Program-made: the position numbers and the translations under genes
Shown here: in pieces, positions 57,789-64,000 of the stretch
How the letters are laid out: every line of letters starts with the position of its first letter
Numbering within the stretch: position 1 is the first letter of the stretch
Notes under the pieces: model-generated
Databases searched by the model: none
Told to the model about the DNA's origin: nothing
Seen by the model: only the letters and a program-made list of their open reading frames with translations
Source: Acidiphilium sp.
Lineage (GTDB): Bacteria > Pseudomonadota > Alphaproteobacteria > Acetobacterales > Acetobacteraceae
Direction: 5' to 3'
Length of the DNA: 64,000 nt
NCBI GenBank assembly: GCA_028688765.1
Contig: JAQTXO010000001.1
Span: 1 to 64,000, forward strand

Positions 57789-58682
57789 ATGCTCTATATC
57801 GAACCTGCCGCGGGGGTTGCGCCGGTCGTCCGCTTCATCGAAACCGCCCGGCACCCGGTGGACATCGAAGTCTATTACCTCTCCAGCCGGGCAGTGCTGG
57901 AGGCGATTGCGCGGGATCATGCCCGCGGCATTGCGGTCCGGGTCATCGTCGATGGCAAGCCCTACCGCTTGGCGCGGGATCTTGTCGCGCGCGAGGTTGC
58001 CCGGATCAGGGCGGCTGGCGCGGTGGTGCGGTTCGCGCCGGCGCGGTTTGAGGGTGATTATCGCTTCGACCACGCGAAATACGCGGTCTCCGGCCATCAG
58101 GTGCTGATCGGCACCGCGAACTGGGATTACAGTGCGTTTCACCGGAACCGTGAATATTTCTACACCAGCGACGATCCGAATCTGTCGCTGGCGCTCGGCC
58201 GGGTCTTCACCGCCGACTGGTCGGGGAGTCGGGCCGGATCGAGGACCCGGAACCTGTCGCGTCGCCTAGTCCTGTCGCCCGGTGCCGAACCGAAATTGGC
58301 CGCGATCATCGGTCAGCCGGGCGCGGTGGACATTGATGCCGAGGAACTTGGCGACGATCCGGCATTGTTGCAGGCGATCGAGCGCAAGGGCGAGAACGCG
58401 CGCCTGATTCTGCCAGCGCGGCTGTCGCGGACCGACCGGGCCATTGTCGCGGCATTGCGCCGGTCCGGGGTGCAAGTGCGGCTGCTGCCGGTCCGCCCGC
58501 TCTATCTCCACGCCAAAATGATTGTGGGACAAAGCTACGGCTTCATCGGTTCGGAAAATGTCTCGCGATCGAGCCTCGAGTCGAACCGCGAGGTTGGCGT
58601 GGTGATGACCGCACCAGGTCACCTGGCCGCGCTGCGGAATTCGTTCGCATATGACTGGAACCATGGCGATGAACTGCGGTAA
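57789..58682 (+). CDS. Phospholipase D-superfamily protein
   Basis: A 297-residue protein with two HKD-type motifs, each forming half of a PLD active site: FDHAKYAVSGHQVLIGTANW (about residues 95-114) and LYLHAKMIVGQSYGFIGSEN (about 238-257). The first half begins HPVDIEVYYLSSRAVLEAIA. No signal peptide, so it acts in the cytoplasm or needs another route. PLD enzymes include nucleases (Nuc type) and phospholipases; several conjugative elements carry PLD-type nucleases. It starts three bases after the dotL stop and is surely cotranscribed with it. Substrate unknown. Confidence 0.8.
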   Translation: MLYIEPAAGVAPVVRFIETARHPVDIEVYYLSSRAVLEAIARDHARGIAVRVIVDGKPYRLARDLVAREVARIRAAGAVVRFAPARFEGDYRFDHAKYAVSGHQVLIGTANWDYSAFHRNREYFYTSDDPNLSLALGRVFTADWSGSRAGSRTRNLSRRLVLSPGAEPKLAAIIGQPGAVDIDAEELGDDPALLQAIERKGENARLILPARLSRTDRAIVAALRRSGVQVRLLPVRPLYLHAKMIVGQSYGFIGSENVSRSSLESNREVGVVMTAPGHLAALRNSFAYDWNHGDELR

Positions 58683-58708
58683 TTTCCTGCAAAAATGGGA
58701 GAAATTTG

Positions 58709-58882
58709 ATGCACATGCTGTTTCATTCGATTCTGCACGCGATCGTCTATGGCGCGTTTTTCGATCCGACGCGTCACCTGACCTTGCCACAGGTCATCGC
58801 CTTCGGTGTCATTGTGTCGGGTCTTGTGGTGGTTTTGCCGCGCCTGCGCTTACGCCGGCGGGACTACGGACGGCGCTGGTAA
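58709..58882 (+). CDS. Small single-pass membrane protein
   Basis: A 57-residue frame with a helix PQVIAFGVIVSGLVVVLPRL followed by a highly basic tail (RLRLRRRDYGRRW), giving a clear inside-positive orientation. GGGAG lies eight bases before the ATG. It fits the gap between the PLD gene and the 58886 gene (three bases apart), which supports its reality. No family recognised. Confidence 0.5.
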   Translation: MHMLFHSILHAIVYGAFFDPTRHLTLPQVIAFGVIVSGLVVVLPRLRLRRRDYGRRW

Positions 58883-58885
58883 GCG

Positions 58886-59200
58886 ATGTCCCCGCGAGAC
58901 CTGACCGAGCGCGAACGTCAGATCCGGCTCAAGGCTCTGATCCGCAGCAGTCCGAACGATCCGTTGCTTCACTATCTCGTCCGGCATCAGGAGCGGATCG
59001 TCAGTATCCTGGAAAAATGCGACGGCGACTGGGATTTTATTCTCAAGACGATCAACCACCACAAGATTTTCGACGTTCATGGCAACGTCGTGGCGCTGCA
59101 CGTCCTGAAACGGAGCTGGTCGCGGGTGATCCATGCCCTGGAGCGCGAAGAGGCATCGTACGACGTGAAGCTGATGCTGGCCCAAAAGCCCCCCTCCTGA
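58886..59200 (+). CDS. Unknown protein with one copy of a W/G/D module
   Basis: A 104-residue soluble protein. Its core reads DGDWDFILKTINHHKIFDVH followed by GNVVALHVLKRSWSRVIHAL. The same pattern (W-x3-L, about six residues, D-x-x-Gn-x-V, then L-x3-W-x-x-V) occurs twice in the next protein. The repeated module therefore defines a small family, probably a DNA-binding helical domain, like those that read inserted or nicked sites in mobilisation proteins, but its role is unknown. It begins three bases after the small membrane ORF. Confidence 0.55.
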   Translation: MSPRDLTERERQIRLKALIRSSPNDPLLHYLVRHQERIVSILEKCDGDWDFILKTINHHKIFDVHGNVVALHVLKRSWSRVIHALEREEASYDVKLMLAQKPPS

Positions 59201-59265
59201 TTTCCCGTCGGGTGTGGGATCCAACGCCTGTTCCTCGTTCACACGCGTGTGCCGGGTGACCGCCG

Positions 59266-60255
59266 ATGCGCAAACTCCCGCCCACTGAAAGCGAACGCCG
59301 CGCCAGCGTCCTGCGGCGCGAATCTGCGAAACGCGATCTGGCAGAGCAGCGGCAGGCAAGCCGCTCGGCGCTGTTTCGCCTCTTGGACAGCACCTTCGAG
59401 GAAATTGCCGTCTACCGGACAAGCGGGACGGGGTGGGGGCCGGTGCTCGCCTGGATCGCGGAATGCGGCGTCACCGATCCGCACGGAAACCGCGTCACGG
59501 CCGAAACGCTCGCGGCCACCTGGCATCGGGTCAAAACCGCTCGCGAGGCGCGCGGCCTGCACAAACCTCCGGTGTTTTCGGCCGGGGTGGATCGGCAGGA
59601 AAGTCAGCAAGGAAGTCCTGAGATGGCGAGTGCTAAAATCGTTACACCGGTCAGCGTGCGATTTTCCGGTGATTTTGCGGAGGCTCTTGCAGAGGCAGAT
59701 CGGCACTCGCCGTTGTTTTTGTTCCTTCGTGACAATTACGATACTATTTTCGCGCATCGGCCGAAGCAGGGCGGATGGCATAAATTCCTTGCCGTGTTGA
59801 ATGCGGCGGGTCTTCGGGACGGTCAGGGCAACGCGGTTACCCCGCGTATACTCAAGCGTACCTGGTACAAGGTCAACAAGACGGTGCTGGCTGACCGCAG
59901 TCGCCCAGCGGCCTGCATCGGCACCAGTCCTCTCCAAAGATCCGACAAGCCGAGGCCGTCTTACAGTGAAGATCCGGATCAGACGGGGTCACCAACAATT
60001 CTCTCGCCCCATCGTCCGGCTGATCGTCATTCGAGCGGCGCATCACATCCGAATCCTCAGATTGTGCCGCGATCGCCCACAGGTACTCCCGATAAATCCG
60101 CGACGCCCCTGACGCTGGAACAGGCCTGGATGATCCAGAATCTCCGTAATAAATATCGGAAGAGCGCGGGGTTTTCTCCAGCAACGGAACTGGATCACGA
60201 CCTTGTGAAACGTCTGGTCGAACAAGTCGTTCCGACTTGCACGGAAGCGGTTTGA
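59266..60255 (+). CDS. Unknown protein with two copies of the W/G/D module
   Basis: A 329-residue soluble protein. Copy A (about residues 57-95) reads GTGWGPVLAWIAECGVTDPH then GNRVTAETLAATWHRVKTAR. Copy B (about 170-205) reads QGGWHKFLAVLNAAGLRDGQ then GNAVTPRILKRTWYKVNKTV. A basic helical N-terminus and a Pro/Ser-rich linker (about 215-285) follow the general plan of DNA-binding mobilisation proteins. The C-terminus is DHDLVKRLVEQVVPTCTEAV. It precedes the MobD-like P-loop gene, consistent with a relaxosome or partition role; this is inference. Confidence 0.55.
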   Translation: MRKLPPTESERRASVLRRESAKRDLAEQRQASRSALFRLLDSTFEEIAVYRTSGTGWGPVLAWIAECGVTDPHGNRVTAETLAATWHRVKTAREARGLHKPPVFSAGVDRQESQQGSPEMASAKIVTPVSVRFSGDFAEALAEADRHSPLFLFLRDNYDTIFAHRPKQGGWHKFLAVLNAAGLRDGQGNAVTPRILKRTWYKVNKTVLADRSRPAACIGTSPLQRSDKPRPSYSEDPDQTGSPTILSPHRPADRHSSGASHPNPQIVPRSPTGTPDKSATPLTLEQAWMIQNLRNKYRKSAGFSPATELDHDLVKRLVEQVVPTCTEAV

Positions 60256-60323
60256 AATCTGTGGGCGGGCAAATCCGAATGTCGCGGAGAGGCCGGCGTG
60301 GCAACCAGAAGAGGCAGAGAGTC

Positions 60324-61148
60324 ATGGATATAGGCGAAATGATCGATGACAAAATCGCGCGGCCGGAAACACTAGCCGCCCAGGTACCTGTCTTATTTGT
60401 ACGGCGTGGGCGGGGCCGGACGGGGGGTAGTACGCTGTGTGACTGGCTGATCCAACGCGCGCGGCGTGGCGGTCGCCGGGCGAAAGCGCTCGACGGCGAT
60501 CTGCGCAGCAGGACGTTGATCGATCTTTATCCAGCTCAGGTTGGACGCGATCACGACGATCCGGACGCGGCGACGGCCCCCGCCAATGAGTCATTGGAAG
60601 TTGTCCGCTCGTGGCTGCTCGGCGAGTTGAACGCCATGGCGGAAGATCGGGTATCCCGGTTGCTCGATCTTGGTGGTGGTGACCGGGTCATTCAGGATTT
60701 TGTGCAAGACCTTTCGCTGGTCGGGTTCACTGACCGGTTTAACATCCGTCTCGTGCAGGCCTACTTTTTGGGGCCGGATGAAGAAGACTTTCGGCATGTC
60801 GTCAGCACGATCGATCATGCGCAGTTCGACCCGCGTTCGACCATTCTTTATCTGAACGAAGGGGTCGTTCGCACGGGGCAAACACCGTTTCAGGTATTCG
60901 CCCCCCTGACCCTGCGTGACGATTTTATTGAACTTGTGGGGAAAGGTATTCGAACCGTCACGATCCCTCGGGTGATCTGCCTCGATGACATGCGCAGCCT
61001 CGGTTTAACGATCAACGATGTGCTGTCCAACCGTACCGGACGTGCCGGGCGGCGAGCGCCGCCCACGATGCAGATCATGGTCGAGGATTGGTGCCGCCGT
61101 CTTGAGACCGCGCATGTGGATGTTGGTGTTGGGGATCTGCTGCCGTGA
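60324..61148 (+). CDS. MobD-like P-loop protein
   Basis: A 274-residue protein. Start at ATG 60324 with GAGGCAG just upstream. Near the N-terminus LFVRRGRGRTGGSTLCDWLI is a degenerate P-loop (GRGRTGGST) followed by AKALDGDLRSRTLIDLYPAQ, the layout of ParA/MinD-like ATPases and plasmid MobD-type proteins. The expected GK[ST] Lys is lacking (Gly-Gly-Ser-Thr), so ATP binding may be weak or use the Arg. A later part is VSRLLDLGGGDRVIQDFVQD. It overlaps the next gene (GTGA). Probably a mobilisation or partition factor. Confidence 0.55.
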   Translation: MDIGEMIDDKIARPETLAAQVPVLFVRRGRGRTGGSTLCDWLIQRARRGGRRAKALDGDLRSRTLIDLYPAQVGRDHDDPDAATAPANESLEVVRSWLLGELNAMAEDRVSRLLDLGGGDRVIQDFVQDLSLVGFTDRFNIRLVQAYFLGPDEEDFRHVVSTIDHAQFDPRSTILYLNEGVVRTGQTPFQVFAPLTLRDDFIELVGKGIRTVTIPRVICLDDMRSLGLTINDVLSNRTGRAGRRAPPTMQIMVEDWCRRLETAHVDVGVGDLLP

Positions 61149-61852
61149 ACGCGATCACGCCTTCCGAGCGTGACCCGGCGGCCACTCAGGCTCAGATTGC
61201 TCTGGCGCAAAGATTGCGCGGTGAGGCACAGCACCTTGTCGAGGATCTCAAAGCCAAAGGGGTATCCGAGCAGGACGCGGCGTTCACCTGGATCAGCGGG
61301 ATTGCCGCGAGTTTCGTGCATCTTGGCGGTCTGCTCGACTATGTCGGGGGTGAACTCAGCGGGATTGTCGAAACCCAGGGCGAGAGCAGAGCGGCGTTCC
61401 GCAAGGATGTGATCGAGGCGGCGCGGGCGCAATTTGCTGTCATCGATGCCGAGATCAAGAAGATGCAACTCGCGGAAGCGATGCTTGAAGAGGTTCTGCA
61501 GAAGAAGACCCTTGAAACGGTCAATTCGCTCGGTGCCGAGATCCTGGCAGCGAACAAGAGTGCCAACGTGGTTTTTCAGAAGCGGTGGAATCTGCGTCAG
61601 AACATTATGGGGGCAATCTTGTCGGGTACTTTGCTTCTAGGCTGTGTTTTCGGGGGATATTTGTGGCGGTCGTATCAGGAAGGCTCTGCGGTCAGCGGGC
61701 GATATACATGTGAAAGCGCCCCGTTGCAGGTCAACTCGCCGGCGGGGTCTGAACTCGCGTGCCCGTTGAGCGATCTGGTGAGTCCTCGCGTTCTGGCAGC
61801 CTTGAATCAACGGTTCAACACGATCGCGCGGCCAGGGCCGGCGGCGCGATAG
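61145..61852 (+). CDS. Coiled-coil protein with one C-terminal membrane helix
   Basis: A 235-residue protein starting at GTG 61145, coupled to the preceding P-loop gene. Long helical part (about residues 12-140) with MQLAEAMLEEVLQKKTLETV, then a membrane helix (MGAILSGTLLLGCVFGGYLW, about 157-176) and a short external tail with two Cys (YTCESAP and LACPLSD). In gene position this matches MobE-type proteins that follow MobD, although no sequence signature confirms it. Confidence 0.55.
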   Translation: MNAITPSERDPAATQAQIALAQRLRGEAQHLVEDLKAKGVSEQDAAFTWISGIAASFVHLGGLLDYVGGELSGIVETQGESRAAFRKDVIEAARAQFAVIDAEIKKMQLAEAMLEEVLQKKTLETVNSLGAEILAANKSANVVFQKRWNLRQNIMGAILSGTLLLGCVFGGYLWRSYQEGSAVSGRYTCESAPLQVNSPAGSELACPLSDLVSPRVLAALNQRFNTIARPGPAAR

Positions 61853-61886
61853 GCGTGTCTCGGCCCGATCAATGAAGGAATGTTTC

Positions 61887-62375
61887 ATGACTGGTTTACA
61901 AACATTGTCGCTTGCGGGAGCCGGATTCCTTGCCGTTCTCGTTGGTGCCGGTTGTGCAATTGCTCAAACACCGGGTGGACCGGTTAAGGAGATGTCGCCG
62001 CAGGAACTCCAGAAACTTTCGAATGAGAACTCTGCAATCCTGCACCGAAATTTCGGCCCACCTCCACCCCAGAGTTCGATCCCGCTGACGCAATACACGC
62101 CTGTATCCGGCTTTTGGAAATGTATGGGGGCCGACCCTTCAAAGCCGATTCGATCTGCGCCTGACAAGTATGCACCAAAAATCGGCATGACCATGAACTG
62201 GGTTGCGGCTGGACCGTCGATGCACGGATACAGCAAGCTCTTTCTAGCGCGCGGCAAGATTGGATACCTCAACGACCGCTACATTCATCCATTCTTCGAC
62301 AAACTCGCGCCGGGCGATACCTGCACCTTTGAAGGGGTGCAGACAAACGGTCTTGATCTTTTCAATATCAGGTAG
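61887..62375 (+). CDS. Unknown exported protein
   Basis: A 162-residue protein with a signal peptide (GAGFLAVLVGAGCAIAQ) and a compact mature domain with two Cys (WKCMGAD and DTCTFEG), containing GMTMNWVAAGPSMHGYSKLF and GKIGYLNDRYIHPFF. The latter resembles the small beta-barrel SH3-like domains that bind peptidoglycan in many exported proteins, but this is weak. ATG 61887 has AAGGA seven bases upstream; the ATG at 61872 does not. It precedes a transglycosylase by five bases. Confidence 0.55.
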   Translation: MTGLQTLSLAGAGFLAVLVGAGCAIAQTPGGPVKEMSPQELQKLSNENSAILHRNFGPPPPQSSIPLTQYTPVSGFWKCMGADPSKPIRSAPDKYAPKIGMTMNWVAAGPSMHGYSKLFLARGKIGYLNDRYIHPFFDKLAPGDTCTFEGVQTNGLDLFNIR

Positions 62376-62380
62376 CCGTC

Positions 62381-63133
62381 ATGAAAACTGCGAGACCTGC
62401 GATGATGGCTATTTCGGTCGTCGTAATTTTTGGGTTGGCAAGGGCATCGGCGCAAAGCCTCGGTCCGGTCGTCATTCCCTCACCATCCGTTGTGCCTGTG
62501 TATCCGGAGCTTGGGACCGGCGTCGTCGTTTCTGTACCGCAACCAATTCCGCCGCCCTATCAGCCAGGAACAGGATATGGTAATAGTAATGGATCTGGTG
62601 GAGGTTCCGCCATGGCTGCTTATACGGCCTCAGGATATTCGATATCTGGCGTCGCTGCGGCCGAGCAAGTGGGGATCAATCCTCAGGCGATAGCCGGAAT
62701 CGCCTATGTGGAGAGTCATGATCAAAACATTGGTAACGCTAATGGCTCAACGTCTGCCTTTGGCGTTTATCAGATTACTCAACCGACATGGCAGTCTACG
62801 GTCGCACAATTTGGCTTGCCTTACTCAACGGCGGACATGACAAACCCAACCGACCAAGCCGTGGTCGCATCATACATTCTCCAGGATTACGCAAACACCG
62901 TTTCCCAATATACTCAGGGACCGCCGACGGTTCTACAGACCTATGGAGCCTATATGTTCGGGCCGGTTCCGGGTGGCGAAATAGCTACCTCCCCGGCTTC
63001 CACTCCTCTCTCAAACTTCGTGTCTCCATCAGCTCTTGCCAATAACAACATGTCTGGGTGGACAGTCGGAGAGTATCAATCAGTCATGGCGGGTCGCTTG
63101 GGCGGCACCGCCAACGATTCTGTCTTCAGCTGA
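62381..63133 (+). CDS. Second lytic transglycosylase-like exported protein
   Basis: A 250-residue protein with a signal peptide (AISVVVIFGLARASAQ), a Pro/Gly-rich linker (about 27-75), and a lysozyme-like SLT domain: YSISGVAAAEQVGINPQAIA, IAYVESHDQN (catalytic Glu near residue 110), STSAFGVYQITQPTWQSTVA and LQTYGAYMFGPVPGGE. The E-S-x(n)-GxxQI-T and A-Y-x-F-G elements match transglycosylases of pilus and conjugation systems. It is adjacent to, and probably cotranscribed with, the exported 61887 protein. Having a second muramidase besides that at 53067 suggests division of labour between core assembly and pilus. Confidence 0.75.
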   Translation: MKTARPAMMAISVVVIFGLARASAQSLGPVVIPSPSVVPVYPELGTGVVVSVPQPIPPPYQPGTGYGNSNGSGGGSAMAAYTASGYSISGVAAAEQVGINPQAIAGIAYVESHDQNIGNANGSTSAFGVYQITQPTWQSTVAQFGLPYSTADMTNPTDQAVVASYILQDYANTVSQYTQGPPTVLQTYGAYMFGPVPGGEIATSPASTPLSNFVSPSALANNNMSGWTVGEYQSVMAGRLGGTANDSVFS

Positions 63134-63136
63134 CCG

Positions 63137-63346
63137 ATGCAATACAGCAGAGACCGGAAAATCCATGAGATGATCCGCAGATTGGTCGCGTGCGGTTGGG
63201 TCTATCGGCGCGGAAGCAAGCATGGGCAATTGATTCCACCTGGCGCGATGCGACCGATCACCGTGCCGGGGTCTCCGAGTGATCATCGGAGCTATCTCAA
63301 TCTGCGGGCGGATGTGCGGCGCAACGCACCCGGAATGCCGGTTTAA
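63137..63346 (+). CDS. HicA-like small RNA-binding protein
   Basis: A 69-residue protein with the HicA-type pattern: a helix (KIHEMIRRLVACGW), the strand VYRRGSKHGQLIPP with the catalytic-site-like His, and TVPGSPSDHRSYLN. HicA toxins cleave mRNA, and are normally partnered by HicB. No HicB gene follows; the next gene is a helicase. It may be a solitary HicA-like domain protein, which is common on plasmids. It begins three bases after the transglycosylase stop. Confidence 0.65.
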   Translation: MQYSRDRKIHEMIRRLVACGWVYRRGSKHGQLIPPGAMRPITVPGSPSDHRSYLNLRADVRRNAPGMPV

Positions 63347-63348
63347 CA

Positions 63349-64000
63349 ATGGACAGGACCGGAATTCCGGACGATTTTATGTTCGCGGTGTCGTCCCGAA
63401 CGCCCGTCGATCCGTTCGCGGACCTTACGGACGCTCAGCGGGAAGCGGTGTGGCAGGATGGCCCAGTTCTGGTTCTGGCTGGTGCCGGCACCGGGAAGAC
63501 CAAGACTCTGTCGGCCGCGATTGTGCGCCGTATCCGTTACGGCGGCATTCACCCCTCCCGTATTTTGTCGGTCACCTTCACCAACAAGGCCGCCCGGGAA
63601 ATGTCGGGGCGGATCGAGGCCGCGCTCGGTTCCTCCGCCAAGCCGGGCTGGGTCGGCACTTTCCATGGTCTTTGTGCCCGTCAATTGCGGATCGAACCTG
63701 AAGTTGGCGGGCTTCGCCCTGAGTTTGAAATTCTCGACGCCGACGACACCCGCCGGATCGTCCGCCGCATTCTGAAGGCACGCAACGCCGAGACGGGCCA
63801 GTTTGCGGGGGGAATTGAACCCGATTTACTTAAACAGACCTGTGCCCGGATTTCCAGATTCAAGGACAATCTGATCGAACCTTCCGAAGCGGCCGTACGG
63901 GTAGAAGGGCTGCTCGCCCAAGCCGCGCGCGAAGGAACCCCAATGGATCCTCATGCAATGCGAGCGAGCGTGGGGATCTACCAGGAATACCAACGCTGTC
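63349..64000 (+). CDS. UvrD/Rep-family DNA helicase, N-terminal part (runs off the window)
   Basis: The first 217 residues of a superfamily-1 3'-5' helicase. Starts with ATG 63349, two bases after the HicA-like stop. Visible are the Q-motif region (LTDAQREAVW), Walker A VLAGAGTGKTKTL (about residues 43-55), motif Ia VTFTNKAAREMSGRIE and the GTFHGLCARQLR motif, all matching UvrD/PcrA/Rep. Subfamily cannot be settled without the C-terminal half. Such helicases may support plasmid replication or transfer DNA unwinding, or be a repair gene of the flank. The gene continues past 64000. Confidence 0.85.
   Translation, partial: MDRTGIPDDFMFAVSSRTPVDPFADLTDAQREAVWQDGPVLVLAGAGTGKTKTLSAAIVRRIRYGGIHPSRILSVTFTNKAAREMSGRIEAALGSSAKPGWVGTFHGLCARQLRIEPEVGGLRPEFEILDADDTRRIVRRILKARNAETGQFAGGIEPDLLKQTCARISRFKDNLIEPSEAAVRVEGLLAQAAREGTPMDPHAMRASVGIYQEYQRC

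Noticed and set aside
56883..58142. Minus-strand ORF (419 codons) across the dotL/PLD boundary
   Set aside because: Shadow frame; both plus-strand genes have clear catalytic motifs.
1..64000. tRNA, rRNA, origin of replication, oriT and relaxase
   Set aside because: I looked for tRNA cloverleaf ends, rRNA-like sequence, iteron arrays and relaxase HUH or Tyr motifs and saw none that I could support by eye; absence is not proven without a covariance-model or profile search.

Overview
The window is GC-rich, densely coded DNA. Its proteins look like those of an alphaproteobacterium, and the style of the pabBC fusion, the Eco57I-type enzyme and the IS4 fragment suggests Acetobacteraceae (an inference, not proven). 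About 46 kb of it (roughly 16.7-62.4 kb) is a type IVB (Dot/Icm or IncI Tra/Trb class) conjugation system. The flanks carry defence, toxin-antitoxin and mobile-element debris. Together this suggests a large conjugative plasmid or an integrative conjugative element, not core chromosome.

Layout. 0-0.8 kb: RHH antitoxin/ParE toxin pair with its operator. 0.8-10 kb: defence island with a large Eco57I-like restriction-methylase whose N-terminus is cut by an in-frame TAG, an unknown membrane protein, an AIPR-family protein and a GHKL ATPase fused to a PD-(D/E)XK-like nuclease. 10-12.4 kb: resolvase stub, RelB/YafQ-type pair, small membrane proteins, IS4 transposase fragment. 12.4-16.7 kb: pabBC fusion and a recQ gene broken by TGA at a conserved Trp. 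16.8-22.6 kb (+): operon of an ATP-grasp protein, an unknown DUF1173-like protein, a DsbG-like thioredoxin and small proteins. 22.6-24.8 kb: Uma2 cluster with one nonsense copy and one tandem duplicate. 24.9-34.05 kb (-): methylase, lipoprotein, coiled-coil protein, DotA/TraY, Toprim protein, IcmX/TraW-like protein, secreted proteins and a TcpQ-like protein. 34.6-62.4 kb (+): HTH regulator, DotI x2, DotH, DotG, TraP-like, DotE/V-like, DotP, DotN, lipoprotein, DotO, DotD, DotC, DotB, IcmT, transglycosylase, DotM, DotL, a PLD protein, a family with a shared W/G/D module, a MobD-like P-loop protein, and a second transglycosylase. 63.1-64 kb: HicA-like protein and the 5' part of a UvrD/Rep helicase.

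How it works together. DotC/DotD/DotH with DotG/DotI form the envelope core. DotA, DotE/V and DotP are the inner-membrane channel proteins. DotB and DotO supply energy. DotL/DotM/DotN form the coupling complex that brings the relaxosome. The transglycosylases open the wall and the DsbG-like protein acts on disulfides. No relaxase or oriT is recognisable in the window, so they should lie outside it.

The most notable finding is an 11-base word, ACTTTCATCGT. It occurs six times exactly, always on the coding strand and 33-61 bases before the first gene of a transfer transcription unit. A seventh copy matches the first nine bases, and an eighth lies in the divergent 34 kb region. It ties otherwise unrelated genes, including the ATP-grasp operon, to the transfer region and looks like a dedicated regulatory signal. 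Other points are a compact GHKL-nuclease/AIPR defence pair and three genes that each carry one nonsense codon in an otherwise intact frame.
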